A stretch of 39,939 nt of DNA from assembly GCA_017414715.1 (NCBI GenBank), contig JAFQKV010000065.1, positions 1-39,939 of the forward strand, written 5' to 3'. Position numbers and translations under genes: made by a program. The DNA is from Clostridia bacterium. GTDB taxonomy: Bacteria; Bacillota; Clostridia; Oscillospirales; QAMX01. The notes beneath the pieces were generated by a model. It was not told the origin of the DNA. It worked only from the letters and a program-made list of their open reading frames with translations, and did no database searches. Positions 15,075 through 23,557 of this stretch are shown piece by piece. Each line of letters begins with the position of its first letter. The first letter of the stretch is position 1.

Positions 15075-16436
15075 ATGTATGATCTGATCGTCCTCGGCGG
15101 CGGCCCCGCCGGTTACCGCGCGGCGGAGCGTGCCGGCGCGGAGGGTATGAAGACCCTCGTCATCGAGAAGCGCGCCCTCGGCGGCGTCTGCCTCAACGAG
15201 GGCTGCATCCCCTCAAAGACCCTGCTCAACTCCGCAAAGATCTATGACTACGCCAACGGCTACGGTGAGAAGTACGGCGTTTCCACCACCGGCGCAAAGC
15301 TCGATCATGCCTTTGTTGTCAACCGCAAGAACAAGGTCGTCAAGACCCTGGTCGGCGGCATCGGTGCCGCCATGAAGAAGTACAAGGTCGAGGTGGTCTA
15401 TGCCGAGGGTAAGATCTCGGGCCGCACCGCGAACGGCTTCTCCGTTGAGGCCGACGGCAAGGCCTACGAGACCGCAAAACTGCTCATCGCCACCGGCTCC
15501 GAGGCGCTGGTGCCTCCCATCCCCGGCCTGCGCGAGGGTCTTGCGGCGGGTCATGTGCTGACCAACCGCGAGATCCTGGACCTTGACCACGTACCCGAGA
15601 GCCTCTGTGTTATCGGCGGCGGTGTCATCGGTCTGGAGATGGCCTCCTATTTTTGCTCCGCAGGCAGCCACATTGAAATCGTCGAGATGATGGACAAGAT
15701 CGCCGGTCCCACCGACCGCGAGATCTCCGCCATGCTCCAGAAGCATTACGAGAAGAAGGGTATCGTCTTCCGTCTCGGTGCCAAGGTCGTGGAGGTCAAG
15801 CCCGGCGAGGTCATCTACGAGAAGGACGGCAAGCGCGAATCCGTCAAGGCGGAGAAGATCCTCTGCTCCATCGGCCGCCGCGCCGTTACCGCGAATATCG
15901 GTCTTGAGAGCATCGGCGTGGCCTGCGAGCGCGGTGCCATCCTCACCGATGACCAGATGAAGACCAATGTTCCCGGTGTTTTTGCCGCCGGTGATGTCAA
16001 TGCCCGTATTATGCTTGCCCACACCGCATACCGTGAGGCTGAGGTCGCCATCAACACCATGCTGGGCCGCAAGGACAGCATGAACTACAACGAGATCCCC
16101 TCCGTTATCTACACCAATCCCGAGGTCGCGAGCGTCGGCGAGACCCTGGACAGCGCAAAGAAGAAGGGCATTGATGCCGAGGAGCGCAAGATCCCCATGG
16201 CATACTCCGGCCGCTTCCTTGCGGAGAACGAGGGCGGCGAGGGTGTCTGCAAGGCAGTCGTCGATAAGAAGAGCCACAAGCTGCTGGGCGTTCACATGAT
16301 GGGCAACCCCTGCTCGGAGATCATCGTTTCCGCGGCTCTGATGCTCAACCGCGAGCTGCGCCTTGCGGATCTGGAGCGCCTTGTGTTCCCCCATCCCACC
16401 GTGGGTGAGGTCATGCGCGAGTTCATTTTTGACTGA
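15075..16436 (+). CDS. lpdA: Dihydrolipoyl dehydrogenase (E3)
   Basis: The 453-residue flavoprotein reoxidises dihydrolipoyl groups with NAD+. An FAD-binding motif GGGPAG is at 8-13, the redox disulphide is C39/C44 in GGVCLNEGCIPSK, the NAD-binding motif GGGVIGLEMASYF is near 180, the second FAD motif is FAAGDVNARIMLAHTA, and the C-terminal catalytic pair is H440/E445 in HPTVGE. It lacks an N-terminal lipoyl domain. AAGGAGGG precedes the start, 15 nt after the E2 gene. Its place between E2 and E1 indicates that it serves this complex. Confidence 0.95.
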   Translation: MYDLIVLGGGPAGYRAAERAGAEGMKTLVIEKRALGGVCLNEGCIPSKTLLNSAKIYDYANGYGEKYGVSTTGAKLDHAFVVNRKNKVVKTLVGGIGAAMKKYKVEVVYAEGKISGRTANGFSVEADGKAYETAKLLIATGSEALVPPIPGLREGLAAGHVLTNREILDLDHVPESLCVIGGGVIGLEMASYFCSAGSHIEIVEMMDKIAGPTDREISAMLQKHYEKKGIVFRLGAKVVEVKPGEVIYEKDGKRESVKAEKILCSIGRRAVTANIGLESIGVACERGAILTDDQMKTNVPGVFAAGDVNARIMLAHTAYREAEVAINTMLGRKDSMNYNEIPSVIYTNPEVASVGETLDSAKKKGIDAEERKIPMAYSGRFLAENEGGEGVCKAVVDKKSHKLLGVHMMGNPCSEIIVSAALMLNRELRLADLERLVFPHPTVGEVMREFIFD

Positions 16437-16464
16437 AAATAATATATAAGGAGAGATATTCATC

Positions 16465-18942
16465 ATGCCGAAGAATCAATTTGTCGATCCCGCCGAGGTA
16501 CGCAAGCCCGGTAAAATCCATTTCAAGGATATTCCTCTGAACGCCTACTCCAAGACCATGGCCGACGAGATCAAGGCCAAGAATTTCACCAATGACGACC
16601 TCATCGGTATCTACCGCGACATGCAGTACATCCGTGAGTTCGAGACCATGCTCTATTCCGTCCGTTCCACCAAGCATTACAACGGTGTGGACTACACCTA
16701 CGTCGGACCGGCTCACCTCTACACCGGCCAGGAGGCTGCCGCTGTCGGTATGGCCTACACCCTGACCATGGATGACTACATCTTCGGCTCCCACAGAAGC
16801 CACGGTGAGGTCATCGCCAAGGGTATGGCTGCCATCAAGCACCTGCCCAAGGACGAGCTCTACAGGATCATGAAGGACTTCTTCGGCGGAGATATCCTCA
16901 AGCCCGTCGAGGCCCGCAACACCACCGGCGACATGAAGGACCTTGCCGAGGACTTCCTGCTCTACGGCTTCATGAGCGAGCTCTTCGGCCGCACCACCGG
17001 CTTTACCCGCGGCCTCGGCAACTCCATGCACGTCTTCTTCACCCCCTTCGGCATTTATCCCAACAACGCCATCGTCGGCGGCTCCGCCGGCATCAGCGTT
17101 GGTGCTGCCCTCTATAAGAAGGTCAATGAGAAGCCCGGTCTCGTTGTCTGCAACGCCGGCGATGCCTGCCTCGGCTGCGGCCCCGTCTGGGAAGCTCTCA
17201 ACTTCGCCGGCATCGATCAGTTCAAGGAACTGTGGGATGCTGCGCACAACGGCGGTCTGCCCATTATCTTCAACTTCCTCAACAACTCCTACGGTATGGG
17301 CGGCCAGACCCGCGGTGAGACCATGGCCTACGACATCCTCGCCCGTGTCGGTGCCGGTATCAACCCCGACCAGATGCATTCCGAGCGTATCGACGGCTAC
17401 AATCCCCTGGCCGTTATCGATGCCTTCAAGCGCAAGAGAAAGATCATCGAGGAGCGCCGCGGTCCCGTCCTGATGGATACCGTGACCTACCGCTACGTCG
17501 GTCACTCCACCACCGATGCCAACACCTACCGCACCGACGAGGAGATCGAAGCCTGGAAGCAGCAGGATTCCATCGCTGCCTTCCGTGCCGAGCTCATCAA
17601 GAACGGCATTGCCGACGATGCCAAGCTCGATGCCATCAACGAGTCCGTCAAGGAGCGCATCACCCGCATCCTCAAGCTCTCCATCGACGACGAGATCAGC
17701 CCCCGCATGGATCCCGCAAAGGATCCCGATGTCATCCGCAACTTCATGTTCTCCAACGAGCATATGCCCAAGATGGATGACCGCAAGCCCGACGTTCTCA
17801 CCGCAAAGGAGGACAACTCCCGCGTTAAGAAGAACGCCCAGAAGATCCGCTACGCCTTTGATGCCGAGGGTAAGCCCGTCTCCAAGCTCAAGTGCTTCAA
17901 CATCCGTGATGCCCTCTTTGAGTCCATCTTCGACAAGTTCTACGAGGATCCCACCCTCATCGCCTTCGGTGAGGATAACCGTGACTGGGGCGGTGCCTTC
18001 GGCGTTTACGGCGGCATGACCGAGAGCCTGCCCTACCACCGCTTCTTCAACTCTCCCATTTCCGAGGGTACCATTGTTGCCGCCTCCGTCGGTTACGGTC
18101 TCTGCGGCGGCCGTGCGATCCCCGAGCTGATGTACTGCGACTTCCTCGGCCGTGCCGGTGACGAGGTCTTCAACCAGCTGGCCAAGTGGCAGTCCATGAG
18201 CGCCGGCGTGCTGAAGATGCCCGTTGTTCTCCGCGTTTCCTGCGGTGCCAAGTACGGTGCCCAGCATGCGCAGGACTGGTCCAGCCTCTGCAGCCATATC
18301 CCCGGCCTGAAGGTCGTCTTCCCCGCAACTCCCTACGATGCCAAGGGTCTGATGAATGCCGCCCTCTCCGGCACCGACCCCGTCATCTTCTTTGAAAGCC
18401 AGAAGATCTACGATATGGGTGAGCAGTTCCACAAGGAGGGCGTGCCCGAGGGCTACTATGAGGTCGCCATCGGTGAGCCCGACATCAAGCGCGAGGGTAA
18501 GGATATTACCATTCTCTCCGTCGGTGCTACCCTCTACCCGGCCCTTGATGCCGCGAAGATCCTCTCCGAGAAGTTCGGTCTGGAGGCCGAGGTCATCGAT
18601 GCCCGCTCCATCGTTCCCTTCAACTACGAGCCCGTTATTGAGAGCGTGAAGAAGACCGGCCGCATCGTCCTCGTTTCCGATGCCTGCGAGCGCGGCTCTC
18701 ACCTCAACGACATGGCCCGCAACATCACCGAGATGGCCTTCGATTATCTCGATGCACCTCCCGTTGTTGTCGGTGCTCCCAACGAGATCTCTCCCTGCCC
18801 CGAGCTGGATAAGTTCTACTATCCCCAGGCCGACTGGCTGCTCGATGCCATCAACGAGAAGATCCTCCCCCTGCCCGGCCACACCTCCAAGTTCAACTTC
18901 ACCACCCTGGAGAAGATCCGCCGCGAGAAGCTCGGTATCTGA
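16465..18942 (+). CDS. 2-oxo acid dehydrogenase E1, fused alpha and beta subunits
   Basis: The 825-residue protein joins an E1-alpha-like half (about 30-430) and an E1-beta-like half (about 475-815), normally two proteins. The alpha half has the thiamine diphosphate motif GDAC (near 231) with NN (near 272), and the regulatory loop YRYVGHSTTDANTYR (near 343-357). A linker of about 60 residues follows. The beta half starts near KCFNIRDALFESI and shows FGEDN, GTIVAASVGYG and the transketolase C-terminal domain (DITILSVGATLYPAL, EVIDARSIVPF). It would decarboxylate a 2-oxo acid and reductively acylate E2. The layout is closest to branched-chain, acetoin or pyruvate dehydrogenase E1 families; the substrate is not evident. 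AAGGAG precedes ATG 16465. Codon use is strongly biased, suggesting high expression. Confidence 0.92.
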   Translation: MPKNQFVDPAEVRKPGKIHFKDIPLNAYSKTMADEIKAKNFTNDDLIGIYRDMQYIREFETMLYSVRSTKHYNGVDYTYVGPAHLYTGQEAAAVGMAYTLTMDDYIFGSHRSHGEVIAKGMAAIKHLPKDELYRIMKDFFGGDILKPVEARNTTGDMKDLAEDFLLYGFMSELFGRTTGFTRGLGNSMHVFFTPFGIYPNNAIVGGSAGISVGAALYKKVNEKPGLVVCNAGDACLGCGPVWEALNFAGIDQFKELWDAAHNGGLPIIFNFLNNSYGMGGQTRGETMAYDILARVGAGINPDQMHSERIDGYNPLAVIDAFKRKRKIIEERRGPVLMDTVTYRYVGHSTTDANTYRTDEEIEAWKQQDSIAAFRAELIKNGIADDAKLDAINESVKERITRILKLSIDDEISPRMDPAKDPDVIRNFMFSNEHMPKMDDRKPDVLTAKEDNSRVKKNAQKIRYAFDAEGKPVSKLKCFNIRDALFESIFDKFYEDPTLIAFGEDNRDWGGAFGVYGGMTESLPYHRFFNSPISEGTIVAASVGYGLCGGRAIPELMYCDFLGRAGDEVFNQLAKWQSMSAGVLKMPVVLRVSCGAKYGAQHAQDWSSLCSHIPGLKVVFPATPYDAKGLMNAALSGTDPVIFFESQKIYDMGEQFHKEGVPEGYYEVAIGEPDIKREGKDITILSVGATLYPALDAAKILSEKFGLEAEVIDARSIVPFNYEPVIESVKKTGRIVLVSDACERGSHLNDMARNITEMAFDYLDAPPVVVGAPNEISPCPELDKFYYPQADWLLDAINEKILPLPGHTSKFNFTTLEKIRREKLGI

Positions 18943-18964
18943 TCCGGTATAAGGAGCAAACAAG

Positions 18965-20227
18965 ATGAAAACAAGAGCAGTCCGCCTTTACGGCGCAAAC
19001 GATCTGCGTCTCGAAGAGTTTGAGCTGCCCGCCATGGGCGAGGATGAGATCCTCGCCCGGGTGGTCTCCGACAGCCTCTGCATGTCCTCTTACAAGGCCA
19101 CCGAGCAGGGCCCGCGCCACAAGCGCGTGCCCGACGATGTGGCGGAGAATCCCGTCATCATCGGTCATGAGTTCTGCGGTGAGATCATTGAGGTGGGCAA
19201 AAAGTGGCAGGATCAGTTCAAGCCCGGTGACCATTTCTCCATTCAGCCTGCACTGAACTACAAGGGAAGCCTTAATTCCCCCGGCTATTCCTATCCCTAT
19301 ATCGGCGGCGATGCCACCTACATCATCATCCCAAACGAGGTCATGGAGCTGGGCTGCCTGCTGCCCTTTGACGGCGAGGCCTATTTCTACGGCTCCCTGG
19401 CCGAGCCCATGAGCTGCATCGTCGGCGGCTATCACGCCCAGTATCACACCAAGAACGGCAGCTATGAGCACCGTATGGGCATCGTTGAGGGCGGCAAGAT
19501 GGCCATCCTCGCCGGTGTCGGCCCCATGGGCATGGGTGCCATCGACTACGCCCTGCACTGCGACCGCCGTCCCTCCCTGCTGGTGGTGACGGATATCGAC
19601 GATGCACGTCTTGCCCGCGCAGCCCAGCTCCTCACCGTTGAGGATGCTGCGGCCCACGGCGTGGAGCTGCACTACGTCAACACCGCCAAGTGCGAGAATG
19701 CCGACGAGGCTCTCCTTGCCTTCACCGGCGGCACCGGCTATGACGACGTTTACGTCTATGCCCCCGTCCGTCCCGTGGTGGAGCAGGGCGACCGCATCCT
19801 CGGCCGCGACGGCTGCCTCAACTTCTTTGCGGGTCCCACCAATCCTGCCTTTGCTGCCGAGTTCAACTTCTACAACGTCCATTATGCCTCCACCCACGTG
19901 GTGGGTACCTCCGGCGGCAATATCGACGATATGAAGGAATCCCTCGCGCTCATGGAGAAGGGCATCATCAATCCCTCCGCCATGATCACCCACGTGGGCG
20001 GTCTGGATTCCGTCGCCGAGACCACCAAGAATCTGCCCAAGATCCCCGGCGGCAAGAAGCTGGTCTACACCTGCATCGATATGCCCATGACCGCCATTGC
20101 CGACTTTGAGGAAAAGGGCAAGACCGATCCCTTCTTTGCCGATCTTGACCGCATCTGCAAGGCAAACAACGGTCTGTGGTGCCCCGAGGCGGAAAAATAT
20201 CTGCTGAAGACCAAGGGAGGTATGTAA
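18965..20227 (+). CDS. Zinc-dependent medium-chain dehydrogenase, SorE-like
   Basis: This 420-residue MDR-family protein has an N-terminal catalytic domain with probable zinc ligands C39 (DSLCMSS), H68/E69 (GHEFCGE) and E147 (EPMSC), and a nucleotide-binding domain with GVGPMG at 184-189 followed by VVTDIDDARLARA. The four-cysteine structural zinc site of classical alcohol dehydrogenases is not visible. The overall pattern recalls L-sorbose-1-phosphate reductase (SorE). In this operon it could oxidise or reduce a rhamnose-derived ketose phosphate or lactaldehyde; this is inference. AAGGAG precedes ATG 18965; it ends one base before the aldolase start, so translation is probably coupled. Confidence 0.85.
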   Translation: MKTRAVRLYGANDLRLEEFELPAMGEDEILARVVSDSLCMSSYKATEQGPRHKRVPDDVAENPVIIGHEFCGEIIEVGKKWQDQFKPGDHFSIQPALNYKGSLNSPGYSYPYIGGDATYIIIPNEVMELGCLLPFDGEAYFYGSLAEPMSCIVGGYHAQYHTKNGSYEHRMGIVEGGKMAILAGVGPMGMGAIDYALHCDRRPSLLVVTDIDDARLARAAQLLTVEDAAAHGVELHYVNTAKCENADEALLAFTGGTGYDDVYVYAPVRPVVEQGDRILGRDGCLNFFAGPTNPAFAAEFNFYNVHYASTHVVGTSGGNIDDMKESLALMEKGIINPSAMITHVGGLDSVAETTKNLPKIPGGKKLVYTCIDMPMTAIADFEEKGKTDPFFADLDRICKANNGLWCPEAEKYLLKTKGGM

Positions 20228-20228
20228 A

Positions 20229-22187
20229 ATGGCCGACATGAAGGATATTATTTCCCTCTCCTGTGAGTACGGCGCCAATGCCGATTTCGTTCTCGCCGGC
20301 GGCGGCAACACCTCCGTCAAGGATGAGGACTATCTTTGGGTCAAGCGTTCCGGTACCGGTCTTGCCGGCATCACCGAGGACGGCTTTGTCAAGCTCTGCC
20401 GTAAAGGCCTTGCCGCTACCCTTAAAAAGAGATATTCCGGCACCGAGGATGAGGTCGAGGCCGAGGTTCTCGCCGGTATGATGAGCGCCCGCTGCCGCGG
20501 CGAGGAGGCAAAGCGCCCCAGCGTCGAGGCTCTGCTGCATGCTCTCTTCCCCCAGAAGCTCGTTGTGCATCTCCATCCCGCCGCCATCAACGGCATGACC
20601 TGCGCAAGGGATGCCAAGGCCGCCGTGGTGAAGGTTCTCGGCGAGGATCTTATCTGGATGAACGAGACCAAGCCCGGTTATACCCTTGCTGCCTCCGCTG
20701 CCCGTGCCCTGAAGGCCTATAAGAAGGAAAAGGGTGCCGACTGCAACCTTATGGTTCTGCAGAACCACGGTATTTTCTTCGCTGCCGATACGGCAGAGGA
20801 GATGCGCGCCCTGATCTCCGGCGTGATGGCCAAGGTGGACGCTGCCGCTGACGAGAAGCCCGATATGACCGAGGCGGAGTTTGATGCCGACCTCGTTGCC
20901 AATCTTGCCTGCGAGATCCGCATGCTTGCCGCTCCCGGCGCTTCCTCCTTCGTCACCTTCACTGCGCCGAAGAGCCTCCTTTGCATGATGGAGGACAAGG
21001 CCTCCTTTGCTCCCATCAACGGTACATACACCCCCGACCACATCGTTTATACCGGCCATATGCCCGCCTACGCCGAGTCCGCGGAGGATGAGGCTGTGGC
21101 CAAGGCCATTGCCGGCTTTAAGAAAAAGTACGGTGCCGCGCCCCGCATCGTCTGCGTCAAGGGCGTTGGCTGCTTTGCCGTCGGCTCCTCCAAGAAGAAC
21201 GCCGATATCGCCGCCGCCGTCTTCCGTGACGCGGTGAAGATCGCCGTTTACACCAAAAACTTCGGCGGCAACCGCTTTATGGCCCCCAAAATGGTCTCCT
21301 TCATCCGCAACTGGGAGGTGGAGAAGTATCGCTCCTCCGTGTCCCTTGCCGGCGCGGGCGCAAAGCGCCTTTCCGGCCGTATTGCCATCGTCACCGGCGG
21401 TGCCCAGGGCTTCGGCTACGGTGTTGCTGAGGAGATGTGCGCGGAAGGTGCCTCCGTTGTTATCGCTGATATGAACGCCGAGGGCGCAGCCAAGGCTGCC
21501 GAGACCCTCTGCGCCGATTTCGGTGCCGGTGCGGCCTTTGCCGTTGCCTGCAACGTGGCCGACGAGGCCTCCGTTGAGAATCTCGTCCGCGAGACCGTCT
21601 GCCATTACGGCGGTCTGGACGTTTTTGTCAGCAACGCCGGTATCCTGCGCTCCGGCGGTCTCGAGGATATGGATCTCAAGACCTTTGATCTTATGACCAA
21701 GGTCAACTACGAGGCCTACTTCCTTTGTGTCAAGTATGCCGCCCGCATCATGCGCCGCGAGCATGCCTTTGATGCCGACCGTTATTTCGACATCATCCAG
21801 ATCAACTCCAAGTCCGGCCTTTCCGGTTCCAACCGCAACTTTGCCTATGCAGGCGGTAAGTTTGGCGGCATCGGCCTGACCCAGAGCTTTGCGCTGGAGC
21901 TGGTGGATCACCGCATCAAGGTCAACTCCATCTGCCCGGGCAACTTCTTCGACGGTCCCCTGTGGAGCGATCCGGAGAAGGGTCTCTTCATCCAGTATCT
22001 CCGCTCCGGCTAGGTGCCCGGTGGGAAGACCGTGGAGGATGTGAAGTTCGCCTATGAGATCAAGGTCCCCATGCGCCGCGGCTGCGGCACCAAGGACGTT
22101 GCCCGTGCCCTCTTCTACATTATCGAGCAGGAGTACGAGACCGGTCAGGCTGTGCCTGTCACCGGTGGACAGAATATGCTCAATTGA
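20229..22187 (+). pseudogene. Class II aldolase / short-chain dehydrogenase fusion, interrupted by an in-frame TAG
   Basis: The frame encodes a class II aldolase domain (about 1-360; GGGNTSVK at 24-31, zinc ligands H114 and H116 in HLHP, H180 in QNHGIF) joined to an SDR domain (about 380-651; nucleotide motif TGGAQGFG from 389, S527, Y540 and K544). The family (YuxG/RhaEW-like) cleaves L-rhamnulose 1-phosphate to dihydroxyacetone phosphate and L-lactaldehyde and oxidises an aldehyde or sugar. Codon 595 is TAG (22011-22013). The same frame then continues for 57 codons with family-like sequence (VPGGKTVEDVKFAYE, VPVTGGQNMLN) to TGA at 22185-22187. Homologues usually have lysine at this place, so one base change (AAG to TAG) explains it. 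Without read-through the product is 594 residues, keeping the aldolase but losing the SDR C terminus. It could be a recent mutation, sequencing error or read-through. Confidence 0.82.
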
Positions 22188-22190
22188 CAA

Positions 22191-22229
22191 ATGCCTCCGC
22201 TGCCTGTAAAATATAGGCAGCGGAGGCAT
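22191..22229 (+). repeat. Perfect 15-bp hairpin without a T run
   Basis: ATGCCTCCGCTGCCT (22191-22205) and its exact complement (22215-22229) flank a 9-nt AT-rich loop. No T tract follows on either strand, so it is not a classic terminator. It lies between the aldolase/SDR gene and the PHP gene, the widest gap within the operon. It could protect or delimit mRNA segments. Confidence 0.8.
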
Positions 22230-22274
22230 CTATGCAAAGATTTGCCCCCAAAAAGGAGCTGCAAAGAGGATACG

Positions 22275-23546
22275 ATGAACATTTGCCAACTGGAAAAACA
22301 GCTTAACGATCCCTCCCTTGCCGCAAGACAGGAGGCGCTCACCGCCCTTGTGAATGCGGAAAAGGCAGGGGAGATCCCCGCCGCCCCCATCGGCTCGGAC
22401 GTGAACAACCATATCCACACCTGGTATTCCTTCTCTCCCTATTCTCCCACGGCGGCGGTGTGGTTTGCCCACCGGGCAGGCCTTTCCACCGCGGGCATCA
22501 TGGATCATGATTCCGTGGCGGGCATCCGGGAGTTCCACGAGGCCGGCCGCATCGTCGGCATGGCCACCACCGGCGGCATGGAGTGCCGCGTCTACGTCGG
22601 CGATACCGCCATCCGCGGCCGCCGCGTCAATAACCCCGACCAGAACGATATCGCCTACATCGCCTTCCACGGTCTGCCCGTGGCAAGCCTTCCCGCAGTG
22701 GAGGCCTTCATCGCTCCCCGCCGGGAGATGAGATGTGAGCGCAACCGCAAGATGTGCGCCCGCATCAGCGAAAAGTATGCTCCCTACGGCATCAGCCTTG
22801 ACTTTGACCGGGACGTGTACCCCGTCTCCAAGGCGGCTGAGGGCGGCAGTGTCACCGAGCGCCACATTCTCTGGGCCCTTTCCCTGAAGCTCATTGAAAA
22901 ATTCGGCCGCGGCGAGGGCCTCATCCGCTTCCTGCGGGCGGAGCTCGGCCTTTCCGTTTCCGCAAAGAACGAGGGCTGGCTGCTCGACGTGGAGAGCGAC
23001 AAGTACGTCTACGATCTGCTGGGCGTGCTCAAGAGCGATACCTCCTTCTTCTACCTGCCTGCTGATGCCGAATGCGCTCCCATTGCGGAGGCTGTGGCGG
23101 TCTGCGAGGCCGCCGGCGGCATCTGCGCCTACGCCTATCTTGGCGACGTGGGGGATTCCGTCACCGGCGACAAGCGCGCCCAGAAGTTTGAGGACGAGTA
23201 TCTGGACACCCTCTTTGACGTGCTGAAGACCACCGGCTTCCGCGCCGTCACCTACATGCCCTCCAGAAATACCCCCGCGCAGCTTGCGCGCATCCGCGAA
23301 AAGTGCCGTGCGGAGGGCTTCTTCCAGATCAGCGGCGAGGATATCAACTCTCCCCGCCAGTCCTTCGTGTGCGTGGCTGCCCGCGCGCCGGAGTTTGACA
23401 ACCTCAAGGAGAGCACCTGGGCCCTCATCGGCCACGAAAAGCGCACCCTGAAGGATCCCAAGGACGGCTTCTTCGGTGCGGCGGCGCTTTCCGAGCACCC
23501 CGATCTTGAAGCCCGGACGGCAGCCTTTGCCGCCTCGGCAAGATAA
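22275..23546 (+). CDS. PHP-domain metal-dependent phosphoesterase-like protein
   Basis: The 423-residue protein contains a PHP domain, a trinuclear-metal hydrolase fold seen in histidinol phosphatase, nucleoside-5'-phosphate phosphatases and polymerase proofreading domains. Metal-ligand motifs are H46 and H48 (NNHIHT), D77-H78-D79 (MDHDS), E103 (GMECRV) and the late GEDINSPRQ. The region from about 110 to 330 is longer than in minimal PHP phosphatases. AAAGAGG precedes ATG 22275; an upstream in-frame ATG lies inside the hairpin and has no ribosome binding site. It sits between the aldolase/SDR and rhamnulokinase genes, so it may hydrolyse a phosphorylated sugar in the pathway; no specific role is proven. 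Confidence 0.82.
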   Translation: MNICQLEKQLNDPSLAARQEALTALVNAEKAGEIPAAPIGSDVNNHIHTWYSFSPYSPTAAVWFAHRAGLSTAGIMDHDSVAGIREFHEAGRIVGMATTGGMECRVYVGDTAIRGRRVNNPDQNDIAYIAFHGLPVASLPAVEAFIAPRREMRCERNRKMCARISEKYAPYGISLDFDRDVYPVSKAAEGGSVTERHILWALSLKLIEKFGRGEGLIRFLRAELGLSVSAKNEGWLLDVESDKYVYDLLGVLKSDTSFFYLPADAECAPIAEAVAVCEAAGGICAYAYLGDVGDSVTGDKRAQKFEDEYLDTLFDVLKTTGFRAVTYMPSRNTPAQLARIREKCRAEGFFQISGEDINSPRQSFVCVAARAPEFDNLKESTWALIGHEKRTLKDPKDGFFGAAALSEHPDLEARTAAFAASAR

Positions 23547-23557
23547 GGAGAACGCAT

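Noticed and set aside
16423-18963. Long antisense frame of 846 codons opposite the fused E1 gene
   Set aside because: It has the same GC-biased shadow composition and is fully overlapped by a well-supported enzyme gene.
22011-22013. TAG decoded as an amino acid genome-wide
   Set aside because: ktrA and uxaA end in TAG at the family's normal length, so TAG is a working stop codon here.
19986-22229. Antisense frame of 747 codons opposite the aldolase/SDR gene
   Set aside because: It starts inside the perfect hairpin at 22191-22229 and is otherwise the complement of a recognised gene.
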